Both the position numbers and the translations under genes were made by a program. This document shows positions 23,893-31,504 of a DNA stretch of 64,000 nucleotides, piece after piece. The stretch lies in NCBI GenBank assembly GCA_018434325.1, contig JAHDPO010000012.1:1-64000 (forward strand). The letters run 5' to 3'. Below the pieces are notes generated by a model. That model was not told the origin of the DNA. It searched no databases and saw only the letters and a list, made by a program, of their open reading frames with translations. How positions within the stretch are numbered: the first letter of the stretch is position 1; every line of letters starts with the position of its first letter. The stretch comes from Clostridia bacterium. Lineage in GTDB: Bacteria > Bacillota > Peptococcia > DRI-13 > UBA5745.

Positions 23893-23938
23893 ATTATAAC
23901 GCCTCAGCGCGAAAATTGCCAGTACAGAAATTTTCAGG
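23893..23938 (-). repeat. Dispersed repeat copy carrying the probable hpt promoter
   Basis: On the minus strand this reads GAAAATTTCTGTACTGGCAA, then TTTTCGCGCTGAGGCG and TTATAAT. It shares TGAGGCGTTATAAT, the preceding ATTTTC, and the GAAAATTT arm with the repeat at 29197-29250 inside the radical-SAM gene. The TATAAT (23893-23898) lies about 43 bases before the hpt start. With TGGCAA 17 bases upstream it makes a plausible promoter, so the element may supply one. Confidence 0.5.
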
Positions 23939-23986
23939 GAAGCTTTAATATAAGTCGGTCAATATATTGGCAGCCGACTGGCTATG

Positions 23987-24727
23987 TCAGTTCTGTACCG
24001 GCGCCTCAATGGTCAAGGGCTGATTATAGTCCTTGATTTTCACCGTAACGATAAGCTTATGCGTCGAATCATCCCGATGCTCGGCAGTAATCTCCCCCTG
24101 TTTTAAATAACCTTCTTTTTGATCCACCCAAATCCTGTAGTTGTAATCCTGCCAAAAGAAGGTAAGCCACATATTTTCACCCCTGCTGGCGGCTTCATAT
24201 ATGCGGCAGCGCCGGCCATCCATTTTGCCCTTGCCGGCGTACTCCACCGCCGTATCATCGAGAAAGGCAAAAATACTCAGCGGATTGATCTCAACCATCA
24301 AGGTTTCCAAGTCCTCTAAATTAACCAAGGGCACCTTTACCCAGCGATCCTCCAGGGCGTCCTTACGGTAAAGCTGATTGCTTTTTCTGATCAGCTCAAT
24401 AGAGCCGTTAATAAAAGGCAAATCACCGGTGATCCGGGCTTCACTGCCGCTTTTCTGGCCTTCCAGCACCGCCAAAACCCGCCGCTGCCCCGCCACCTCT
24501 TCCACAGCCTCCATGCTGTAGCTATAGCTCAAACCCATTTTGACTTCATTTAAGGCGGCAGTCACAGTCTCCGCCGGCTCCTCGCCCCAATAGGGTATTT
24601 CCGCCGTCAGCCATAGAAAAAAGCGCAGAAAAATAAAAAGGCCTAAAGCAACCGCTGCTGCCAGCAAATAGATTTTGCGCCTTGGCAGCGCTATTCTTTT
24701 AACTTGTTTACGAAGCATTCCATCCAC
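23987..24727 (-). CDS. Membrane-anchored protein of unknown function
   Basis: A 246-residue protein (start ATG 24727 or 24718) with a basic N-terminus (RKQVKRIALPRRKI), one membrane helix (about 19-41) and an extracytosolic domain. The domain has paired strands typical of a LolA/MucB-like half-barrel: 'YSYSMEAVEEVAGQRR', 'GKMDGRRCRIYEAAS', 'YNYRIWVDQKEGYLKQGEIT'. Proteins of this kind are often called outer-membrane-lipoprotein-sorting-like in Bacillota, without known function. It precedes hpt by 137 bases. Confidence 0.6.
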   Translation of the reverse strand: MDGMLRKQVKRIALPRRKIYLLAAAVALGLFIFLRFFLWLTAEIPYWGEEPAETVTAALNEVKMGLSYSYSMEAVEEVAGQRRVLAVLEGQKSGSEARITGDLPFINGSIELIRKSNQLYRKDALEDRWVKVPLVNLEDLETLMVEINPLSIFAFLDDTAVEYAGKGKMDGRRCRIYEAASRGENMWLTFFWQDYNYRIWVDQKEGYLKQGEITAEHRDDSTHKLIVTVKIKDYNQPLTIEAPVQN

Positions 24728-24832
24728 CTGCCCCTTCTCTCTCTCCCTAATACTATGCTGAGAAGGAGAGGGTCATGACGGCAAAGCTCCGAATATCCCT
24801 TATGAATATACTTTACTAAAAACGCCTCTACG

Positions 24833-24874
24833 AAAAAGCCTCCCGGATCTGCCTGTAATCATGACCCGGGAGGC
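24833..24874 (-). terminator. Terminator of the CoA-disulfide reductase-like gene
   Basis: GCCTCCCGG (24838-24846) pairs with CCGGGAGGC (24866-24874). On the minus strand the stem is followed by five U (A-run 24833-24837). It lies 34 bases after the stop at 24908. Confidence 0.85.
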
Positions 24875-24907
24875 GTTCTTCGCCATATTTTACTGCGTTA
24901 TTTCGCG

Positions 24908-26263
24908 TTATTTTGCTTTATCCGCTTTGGAAACGGCCTGGCTGGCGGCCACCAAAAGGGGATCCCAAACGGGGCTGAAGGGCGGTGCATAAGCCAGATC
25001 AAGCTCTGCCAGCTGATCAATGGTGGCCTTCATTTGTATCATAGCGGCCAGAACGTCAATCCGCTTGCCGGCGCCGATGGCGCCAAAGATTTGGCCGCCC
25101 AAAAGCCGGCGGCTGCCCTTTTCCACCACCAGTTTAACGGTGATCTCTCCCCGGCCGGGATAACCTGCAGCCCGGGTATGGCTGGTAATCGTAGATTCCC
25201 AGGCCTCCAGACCTGCCATACCGGCTTCCCGCAGAGAAAGGCCGGTTCTGGCCCCTTCTTTCTCGATAACCTTGAATATGGTAGTGCCGACTACACCTTT
25301 AAATACAGCCTGTCCACCGGCAGCATTTTCGCCGGCTGTCTTGCCTTGTTTATTGGCCGTAGTGCCCAAAGGAATATAGCTCTCTTTACCGGTTACTAGG
25401 TGAAAAGCGGTAGCGCAATCGCCGGCTGCATAAATATCCGGCAAATTCGTCTCCATCCGCTCATTGATCCGGATAGCGTTTTTAAAGCCCAGCTCTATGC
25501 CGGCCTCCTGCGCTATCTCTGTATTAGCCTTGACGCCAATAGCCAATATGACCAGATCGGCGGCAATCTCACCGCCTGCATAGGTAACGGCGGTTACGCT
25601 GCCCTCACCCAGCATGCCGGTGACAGCCACACCGGTTTTCACGTCCGCTCCGGCTTCCTTTAACTCTTTTTCCACCAAGGCTGCCATATCCTCATCCATC
25701 AGTGTCATGATCTGAGGAGCCATTTCCAGCATGGTTACCTTTAAGCCTAAAGCCAGCAGGGCTTCGGCCATCTCTACACCGATAAAGCCGCCGCCTACGA
25801 TCACTGCCCGGGAGGGCTTCCTGGCGGCAATGTATTCTTTGATACTATCGGCATGGGGGATCTGCTTAACGGTAAATACGCCTTCCAGATCAATACCCGG
25901 CAAAGGCGGCACAATGGGGCTGGCGCCGGTGGCAATCACCAGCTTATCGTAAGCTTCCCAAGCTTCGGTGCTGTCCGGCCGCCGGATCAAAACGGCTTTT
26001 TGGGCCGGATCGATGGCTAATGCTTTATGCTGAATATGAACCCGCACACCCTGGGCGCCAAACTCCTCCACGCTTCTGGCGATCATCACTTTCTTATTGT
26101 CGATGACGTCTTGCGTATAATAAGGCAAGCTGCAGGCGGAATAAGCAATATTTGCCTCGTCGGTGTATACGTCTATCTCCATGTCCTTGTCCTGGCGGGA
26201 AGCCTTGCTGGCAGCACTCATGCCGGCAGCCACGCCGCCGATAACAACCAATCTTTTGCCCAT
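24908..26263 (-). CDS. CoA-disulfide reductase / NADH oxidase-family flavoprotein
   Basis: A 451-residue pyridine-nucleotide disulfide oxidoreductase. FAD-binding 'VVIGGVAAGMSAASKASR' opens the protein; the single redox cysteine C44 lies in 'YSACSLPYY', the mark of CoA-disulfide reductases and NADH oxidases. The NAD(P)H-binding 'AVIVGGGFIGVEMAEAL' (about 155) and the FAD-contacting 'DIYAAGDCATAFHLVTGKES' are intact, followed by a dimerisation domain. The family reduces CoA-disulfide or polysulfide, or makes water or peroxide from oxygen. Which one cannot be told from the motifs alone. Monocistronic, with its own terminator. Confidence 0.85.
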   Translation of the reverse strand: MGKRLVVIGGVAAGMSAASKASRQDKDMEIDVYTDEANIAYSACSLPYYTQDVIDNKKVMIARSVEEFGAQGVRVHIQHKALAIDPAQKAVLIRRPDSTEAWEAYDKLVIATGASPIVPPLPGIDLEGVFTVKQIPHADSIKEYIAARKPSRAVIVGGGFIGVEMAEALLALGLKVTMLEMAPQIMTLMDEDMAALVEKELKEAGADVKTGVAVTGMLGEGSVTAVTYAGGEIAADLVILAIGVKANTEIAQEAGIELGFKNAIRINERMETNLPDIYAAGDCATAFHLVTGKESYIPLGTTANKQGKTAGENAAGGQAVFKGVVGTTIFKVIEKEGARTGLSLREAGMAGLEAWESTITSHTRAAGYPGRGEITVKLVVEKGSRRLLGGQIFGAIGAGKRIDVLAAMIQMKATIDQLAELDLAYAPPFSPVWDPLLVAASQAVSKADKAK

Positions 26264-26325
26264 TTTATTCTCCTTTCTCTATCTGACAAAATCCCTGCGA
26301 AAAATCTTCCCCTAAAGAAAGAAAA

Positions 26326-26359
26326 CCTTCATACCCCGGCAAAAACCGGAGTATGAAGG
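26326..26359 (-). terminator. Terminator of the aldolase gene
   Basis: CCTTCATAC plus CCGG (26326-26339) pairs with CCGG plus GTATGAAGG (26346-26359) around CAAAAA. On the minus strand TTTTCTTTCTTT follows. The stop of the gene lies 17 bases before the stem. Confidence 0.8.
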
Positions 26360-26375
26360 AGCAGCAAGTTTATCC

Positions 26376-27293
26376 TTATTTAGCTCTGCCGTATTTGTCG
26401 AAGACGCCTAGCTCTTCCATCAGCCTGGTCAATTCCTCCAGCTTGGAGCCACCCAGCTCCTGATAAGGCTTGCGCAGGGCGCCGCAGGGCAGGCCCATCA
26501 TCCGCAGAGCGGCCTTGATGCAAACGGGATTGGAGAAGTAATACAGAGCCTTCATCAAATCGTAATGTTTGAAGTAGATTTCCTTGCAGTTGTTAACCTG
26601 CTCAATGGTATCCCAAGGCTTAGACATCTCGGCCATTTCGTCAGGAATGACGTTGCCGCAGATATTGGCTGCACCCTGGCCGCCCATGGCCATGACAGGA
26701 AGCAGAATGGAGTATTTGGGGAAATCGCAAACCATCAGGCTGACCCGGTCGCCAATGCGTCTTTTGACGTCGCAGAGATGGCCGACGCTGGGCATAGCTT
26801 CCTTATCCACTACGAAATTGGGGCACTCGTCGGCAAACTGGCCAATCATCTCAGGGTCCAGCATAACGCCGGTACGGCTGGGATTATTATAGACGCCTAC
26901 GGGGATTTCTACAGATTGCATAGCAGTGAGGAAGAATTCTTTCACTGCAGCCTGAGAGGGCAGCAGATAAAAAGGTGCGGAAAAGACCAGACCATCGGCT
27001 CCCTGGGCTTCAGCAAATTGGGCCATTTCAACGGTCGCATCTGTAGAGGTCATTGTAGCGTTGAAAAATGCAGGGATCTTGCCCTTGCAGTATTTTGCCA
27101 TTTCCGTAAGGATGGAGCGGCGCTCTTCCACGCTGAGCATAGATACTTCACCGGCAGAACCCATGATGAAGACCATGCTGGTGCCATGGGCAACATGAAA
27201 ATCAACGATTTCTTTAAAACCGCCAAAATCTACTTTATTTTGAGAATCAAAAGGTGTGGGGATGGCTACCCATGAGCCGCTGGGTTTGAACAT
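26376..27293 (-). CDS. Dihydrodipicolinate synthase / N-acetylneuraminate lyase family aldolase
   Basis: The ATG at 27293 follows TGAGGAGGAATATTTC (the frame opens at 27341), giving 305 residues. It is a class-I, Schiff-base TIM-barrel enzyme. Motifs: 'GSAGEVSMLSVEERRSI' (carboxylate-binding G-S/T-x-G-E), the catalytic tyrosine in 'PVGVYNNPSRTG', and the Schiff-base lysine in 'FVVDKEAMPS'. The family includes DapA, NanA and various 2-oxo-acid aldolases. As there are no lysine-pathway neighbours and the active-site surroundings differ from DapA, a catabolic aldolase is possible. Placed alone, next to a flavoprotein gene. Confidence 0.8.
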   Translation of the reverse strand: MFKPSGSWVAIPTPFDSQNKVDFGGFKEIVDFHVAHGTSMVFIMGSAGEVSMLSVEERRSILTEMAKYCKGKIPAFFNATMTSTDATVEMAQFAEAQGADGLVFSAPFYLLPSQAAVKEFFLTAMQSVEIPVGVYNNPSRTGVMLDPEMIGQFADECPNFVVDKEAMPSVGHLCDVKRRIGDRVSLMVCDFPKYSILLPVMAMGGQGAANICGNVIPDEMAEMSKPWDTIEQVNNCKEIYFKHYDLMKALYYFSNPVCIKAALRMMGLPCGALRKPYQELGGSKLEELTRLMEELGVFDKYGRAK

Positions 27294-27457
27294 GAAATAT
27301 TCCTCCTCAGAAAATATTATACAAACAAAAGATGTAAGCACACTTTTACAAAATTATTATATCAAGTTTTTATAGAAAGCAAAAGCCCTAAATCGTTATA
27401 ACTTTTAAGAAAGGCTCTTATCAATTCTAAGAATTCTGCGGGAAAACAGGCGCCGCA

Positions 27458-29416
27458 CTATCCTGATATAACTTCATTGATATCCAATATTTTTAGTGGA
27501 TAATTACCCAAAAAAGGCCGAGGCCGGCAATAATCGGCCAAAGCTACCCGCACCTGATTCCGGCCGTAAAGCAGGCCAAAGCCGTAGCGCCGCCGGGTGC
27601 CCAGGGCAGGGCTGGAAGCAATGCCCTTTTGTTTATCCAGCCGTTCCAAAATACGGCCCACCCGGCCATTGAGGGGGTCCTCCACTTGCAGACAGCGAGG
27701 CAAGAGCCCCACATGATTTGTCTGCAGCCAATCGATGACCAGGCAATCCCGCAGAGTTGCTTTTTCTACGCCGGGAAGACGGCCGCCGAATTCCAGGATG
27801 GCTTCTATATAGGTTTCCAACGCCATGCCCACAGAGCTGCCGATAAAGCAGCCGATATCGCTGAAAAGCTGAAAAGGCCGGACTTGGCCGGCGGCCAGCA
27901 AATAATTGATGGTGGTGGGGAACCGGCCGCTGTTATACAGGCGGTCTAAAGCGTCTTCACAGAGCTTAAGAGCAGCTAAATCTGCTTCGTTGAGCCAATT
28001 GGTCCGCCGTACCGTATAGGGCGGCCGGGCATCAAATTCTATGCCGTAACGGCTGCTTTGTTTGCGCAGGCGGCTGCCGTGAAGCAGTTTCAGAAAGCCC
28101 AGCTGCAGCATGTGAGGCTGCAAGTCGAAAGCCTGATCAAAAGAGCAGCCAAAGGTCTCGTAATCTTCCTCCGGCAAGCCGGCAATCAAATCCAAGTGCA
28201 GGTGGATATTGTTGCCCTTTTTCAATTCCCGGAAATTCTCTTTAACCTTGCGTAAATCCGTTTTGCGGCTGACGGCGGCCAGCGTCTGTTCCTGAAAGCT
28301 TTGCAGCCCCACCTCCATCTGAATAAGGCCGTCGGGAGCTTTTTGCAGCAGCTCGATGGTTTCCTCATCGAAAAGGTCCGCCGCCACCTCAAAGTGAAAG
28401 CAAACATCCGCCGGGATTTGGCCGCTATTTCTGGCCGCCAGTAAGAAGCGAATAATTTCCCGGCTGCGGGCGGGATGGCAGTTGAACGTCCGATCTACCA
28501 GCTTGATGGTCTTGCTGCCGCTGCCGGCCAGCTTCAGCAAATTCCCTTTGGCCCTCTCCAAATCGAAATAACGCACGTTGCCCCGCCGGCCGGAGAGACA
28601 AAAGCCGCAGCTAAAAGGGCAGCCTCTGGTGGTTTCCGTATAGACCATACGACCTGCCAACTGCTCCATATACTCCGGCAGAAAAGGGTCAGGCGGTTCC
28701 CCTTTGGCCTCCGCCACCGGGTTTTGCAGGGCAAGGCCGCCTTTCCTCCAGGCTAAGCCCGGTATAGCCGCCAAATCTGCGGCAGCCCGACAGCCGCTGT
28801 GCCTGGCGAGCAACGACAATAGCTCCACAAAAGGTCCCTCGCCTTCGCCGCAGACCACATAATCCACCATCGGTAACTCTTTGAGACGCTCCTGACCGTT
28901 GAACGAAACCTCCGGCCCGCCCAGGACGATAAGGCAATTGGGCAGCAGGCGAGGCAATTCTGCCAGAAGCTCCTCCACTAAGGTCATGTTCCAGATATAG
29001 CAGCAAATAGCCAGCAACTCAGGCTGGCGCTGCTGTATTTCCGTGAGGATCTCTGCTGCCGGCCGGTTGATATTAGTCTCAAATATTTCCGGCTCTTTCA
29101 GGAGTATCCTCCCTGGATTAAGCCGGCTCTGGAGGCGAGAGCCAGATGATGGCTGAGAAAAGCGCAACGGCTTAGTGAATGATACAGACGCCTCATTATA
29201 ACGCCTCAGTAGAAAATTTTTCGGTTGTAGAAAAATTTTCTTGCCTCTGTGCGTTTCAATGAGGCGAGAGCCAGATGATGACTGAGAAAAGCGCGAAGGC
29301 ACAGATAGAGTCACAGACGCCTCATTATATGCCCGCACCGCTGCTTTCAGATACCAGGGGGCCAAGGCGGCATGAATATATTTTGAGTTTATAGCGAGAA
29401 TCAATGTTTTCATCAT
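27458..29416 (-). CDS. B12-binding-domain radical SAM protein with in-frame repeat insertion
   Basis: A 652-residue protein. An N-terminal cobalamin-binding-like Rossmann domain is followed by a radical-SAM core with the cluster motif CPFSCGFC (about residue 263), preceded by 'MVYTETTRG', and a DUF4080-type C-terminus. It probably performs a B12-dependent or methylthiolation-type radical reaction on an unknown substrate. Between the first strand of the domain ('LAPWYLKAAVRAY') and the rest ('ETNINRPAAEILTEIQQ'), 60 to 75 residues have no equivalent in relatives. They hold two copies of a 21-residue segment (NEASV....P.RFSQ.SSGSRL) encoded by 63-bp palindromic repeats. The frame stays open throughout, so the gene is probably functional. 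Confidence 0.85.
   Translation of the reverse strand: MMKTLILAINSKYIHAALAPWYLKAAVRAYNEASVTLSVPSRFSQSSSGSRLIETHRGKKIFLQPKNFLLRRYNEASVSFTKPLRFSQPSSGSRLQSRLNPGRILLKEPEIFETNINRPAAEILTEIQQRQPELLAICCYIWNMTLVEELLAELPRLLPNCLIVLGGPEVSFNGQERLKELPMVDYVVCGEGEGPFVELLSLLARHSGCRAAADLAAIPGLAWRKGGLALQNPVAEAKGEPPDPFLPEYMEQLAGRMVYTETTRGCPFSCGFCLSGRRGNVRYFDLERAKGNLLKLAGSGSKTIKLVDRTFNCHPARSREIIRFLLAARNSGQIPADVCFHFEVAADLFDEETIELLQKAPDGLIQMEVGLQSFQEQTLAAVSRKTDLRKVKENFRELKKGNNIHLHLDLIAGLPEEDYETFGCSFDQAFDLQPHMLQLGFLKLLHGSRLRKQSSRYGIEFDARPPYTVRRTNWLNEADLAALKLCEDALDRLYNSGRFPTTINYLLAAGQVRPFQLFSDIGCFIGSSVGMALETYIEAILEFGGRLPGVEKATLRDCLVIDWLQTNHVGLLPRCLQVEDPLNGRVGRILERLDKQKGIASSPALGTRRRYGFGLLYGRNQVRVALADYCRPRPFLGNYPLKILDINEVISG
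29132..29194 (-). repeat. 63-bp palindrome-ended repeat, copy A, in coding sequence
   Basis: The element begins GAGGCG and ends CGCCTC. It contains an inner hairpin AGCCA-GATGA-TGGCT and the conserved CTGAGAAAAGCGC. It is 63 bp, exactly 21 codons, and matches copy B (29261-29323) over its first 40 bases and its last 15. On the coding strand it reads NEASVSFTKPLRFSQPSSGS and then RL. Confidence 0.8.
29197..29255 (-). repeat. Second repeat type between copies A and B
   Basis: This stretch contains a palindromic pair GAAAATTTTTC/GAAAAATTTTC followed (minus strand) by TGAGGCGTTATAAT. The same order appears at 23893-23938 upstream of hpt. It is 59 bp here and, together with copies A and B, keeps the host gene in frame (192 bp in total). 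Confidence 0.6.
29261..29323 (-). repeat. 63-bp palindrome-ended repeat, copy B, in coding sequence
   Basis: Same size and ends as copy A (GAGGCG ... CGCCTC) and followed by the same ATTATA. The inner part diverges (GCGCGAAGGCACAGATAGAG instead of GCGCAACGGCTTAGTG). It encodes NEASVTLSVPSRFSQSSSGS and then RL. Divergence is concentrated in the loop, as expected for a structured mobile repeat. Confidence 0.8.
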
Positions 29417-29967
29417 AATTCAGAGAAATTCCTTTGGTTTATTAGGGATCAGCCTTGTTCACAGATCCGCTTTCTATAATTCTAGCATTTCAGCCGTCTT
29501 TTTTCAAATTTGATCCAATCTTGCCGATGCCAAATTATTGTAGTTTCCTGAGGCAGCGGCCCCGGCAGTGAAGCCGTCCGTCGATGACGGTAATGGTCCG
29601 ACAGATAGTGGAGCCGGCTTGTGCAAAATTTGCGGTTGTAGGTAATTGTCCCGGATCAGATGAGCAAAAATTACGTTTGTATGTAAAATGCAAAGAGGAT
29701 ATTTACCCAAACGAAAAAATTGCACAGAAACCCCCAGTGCCCAGTGCCCCAAGGGGCCACGGCCTCGGGGGCTAGGTTCACTGAAAAAAGGCGAAGGCCG
29801 CTTTAGTGTACCTGCCCCATGCCTAATCCCGTTTTTTTGGATGACAGCCACCCGTATTTTACTTTATCTGTCCATATCATTTATTCTTATTTTATCCATT
29901 TCAATATGTGCAATAATCAGCTATGCTAATAAAAGCCTAGGCCAAAATATATATTGGAGAAAATGAT
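29417..29967 (+). other. Gene-free leader region of the ECF S-component gene
   Basis: No credible gene is seen in 551 bases. It contains several hairpins: CCGTC/GACGG near 29576-29592, a palindrome GCAAAATTTGC at about 29622-29632, and a GC-rich element at 29732-29772 (CCCCC..GCCCC, AA, GGGGC..GGGGG). A segment at about 29782-29830 (CTGAAAAAAGGCGAAGGC, then TTAGTG) weakly resembles the inner part of the 63-bp repeats. ECF S-component genes are often controlled by riboswitches, but none of the classes I know (TPP, FMN, cobalamin, preQ1, THF, ZTP) fits. Confidence 0.4.
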
Positions 29968-30519
29968 ATGATGAAAAAGATTACAATAAAAGAAATAACC
30001 CGTATCGGCATTATGACGGCGGCGGTGTACGTAGCCTCCGCTTTCCTGCAAATTTCCATTCCAACGGCCATCGATAATACCCGCCTGCATATGGGCAACG
30101 TTATGTGCCTGCTGGCCGGCTTTCTCTTGGGCCCGCTCCAAGGCGGACTGGCCGCCGGTATGGGTTCCATGCTCTTTGATTTAACGAATCCCGCTTATAT
30201 TATATCCGCGCCTTTTACCTTTGTTTTTAAATTTGCCATGGCCTGGATCTGCGGCAAAATAGCTGGCGGCTCGGCGGGTCAGGGGCTAAAAAAGCGCTAT
30301 ATACTAGGTGCGGCCGCCGGAGCTTTTGCCTACGTAATTCTTTATCTGGCCAAAAGCTTTATCGAGCATCGCTTTATATATGGCTTCCCTTTGGAAGCCG
30401 TGCTGCTCACCGTATCCCAAAAGGCGATAGTGTCCAGCATTAACGCCGTGGTCGCCGTTATTGTGGCAGCGCCTCTGGGCCTGGCTCTGCGGCCCGCCAT
30501 CAGGAAGATAATGGCGTAA
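29968..30519 (+). CDS. ECF transporter substrate-binding (S) component
   Basis: A 183-residue membrane protein with about six helices, of normal length for S-components. 'RLHMGNVMCLLAGFLLGPLQ' followed by 'GGLAAGMGSMLFDL' and 'PFTFVFKFAMAWICGKIAG' is the pattern of the family that includes RibU and HmpT. It captures a vitamin-like solute and works with an energising module (EcfT, EcfA), not in this window. The substrate cannot be told. Ribosome site TTGGAGAAAATGAT. It is the only rightward gene between 22.1 and 40 kb. Confidence 0.82.
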   Translation: MMKKITIKEITRIGIMTAAVYVASAFLQISIPTAIDNTRLHMGNVMCLLAGFLLGPLQGGLAAGMGSMLFDLTNPAYIISAPFTFVFKFAMAWICGKIAGGSAGQGLKKRYILGAAAGAFAYVILYLAKSFIEHRFIYGFPLEAVLLTVSQKAIVSSINAVVAVIVAAPLGLALRPAIRKIMA

Positions 30520-30531
30520 TAAAGAAAAAGC

Positions 30532-30560
30532 TCTCTCCGCTGTTGGCAGCAGCGGAGAGA
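30532..30560. terminator. Bidirectional terminator between convergent genes
   Basis: TCTCTCCGCTG (30532-30542) and CAGCGGAGAGA (30550-30560) pair perfectly around seven bases. On the minus side GCTTTTTCTTT follows, so it should end the leftward catabolic operon whose last stop is at 30626. The rightward ECF gene ends 12 bases before it. Confidence 0.75.
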
Positions 30561-30625
30561 CCGAGAGGGGTTGCCTCAAAAGAGTCCCGGGATACCGGGA
30601 CAATAATGAGCAGGCAATAAATATA

Positions 30626-31483
30626 TTATCTCTCTAAAAGCTGCAGCGCATCAGCAGCCAATGCATGTATAGCTCTGGCTTTATATGCCACTGTTGAGCG
30701 ATTGCCCAGAACCTGGCGAAGGGCTTTTTCGGCTGCCGTCTGAAAGCTGCTTTGATCAATTTGGGCGATGGTACGGCCGATGCATAATTCTTCACAAGTC
30801 TGCACCCGGTAAGGATGCGGCCCTGCAGAACCAATTGCCACCCTTGCCTGATCGATTACGCCATTTTTGGTTTCTGTTACTGCAACGGTCAGGTTAAGCC
30901 GGGATATTGCCAATGCCTGCCGTCGGCCCAGCTTAACAAAAGCACTTTTCCAGGGCGTAGCCGGCAAGGTAAACACTACTTGCGTCAAAAGAACAGACCT
31001 TCCTACTTTTGAAAAACAGTCTTTTGACCAGAAATGGTCAAGATCGCTTTCCCTGCTGCCGTTACCGTCTTGCATCAGAATTCTGGGAGTGAAGGCTGTT
31101 AATGGGCAAATCGAATCTGCTGCTGCTGATCCGGTACCCAAGTTTCCGCCTATGGTTCCTTTATTACGGATTTGCGGAGATCCGATCTGGCTGCAAGCCT
31201 CTGCCAATGCTGTTAACTGCTGGCGAATAACGGGATGTTCTGCAATTTCAGAAAATGGGACGGCACAACCAATCTTTATCTGCTCTTTGCTGCAATGTAT
31301 GGTGCGAAGCTGGGGAATACGGGATACATCCACCAGAAAACCAGGTTGTTCTTTCCTTTGATTAATGGCAATGATCAGATCAGTGCCGCCGGCCACAATC
31401 TGAGAGCGGTCATCCGACGACAATGCAGCAATTGCTTCCTCAATTGTGGAAGGAATTAAATAATCAGTTATTGACGGAGTCAA
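30626..31483 (-). CDS. Molybdenum hydroxylase FAD-binding subunit
   Basis: A 285-residue protein of the CoxM/XdhB family. 'SQIVAGGTDLIIAINQRK' near the start binds the FAD pyrophosphate, and 'QIRNKGTIGGNLGTGSAAAD' is the second FAD motif. The C-terminal CO-dehydrogenase flavoprotein domain follows. It transfers electrons from the iron-sulfur subunit to an acceptor. No cysteine cluster of the 4-hydroxybenzoyl-CoA reductase type is present in it. It is the last gene of the operon, separated from the 2Fe-2S and molybdenum subunit genes by the UbiD and zinc-ribbon genes, which is unusual. Confidence 0.9.
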   Translation of the reverse strand: MTPSITDYLIPSTIEEAIAALSSDDRSQIVAGGTDLIIAINQRKEQPGFLVDVSRIPQLRTIHCSKEQIKIGCAVPFSEIAEHPVIRQQLTALAEACSQIGSPQIRNKGTIGGNLGTGSAAADSICPLTAFTPRILMQDGNGSRESDLDHFWSKDCFSKVGRSVLLTQVVFTLPATPWKSAFVKLGRRQALAISRLNLTVAVTETKNGVIDQARVAIGSAGPHPYRVQTCEELCIGRTIAQIDQSSFQTAAEKALRQVLGNRSTVAYKARAIHALAADALQLLER

Positions 31484-31504
31484 TACTACCCCTCCTTTTG
31501 GACA

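Noticed and set aside
29504-29851. A 115-codon minus frame in the ECF leader
   Set aside because: Low-complexity, no ribosome site, and it crosses the GC-rich hairpin; no family pattern.
29417-29967. Riboswitch of a known class (TPP, FMN, cobalamin, preQ1, THF) or T-box
   Set aside because: None of the conserved core motifs of these classes was found by eye.
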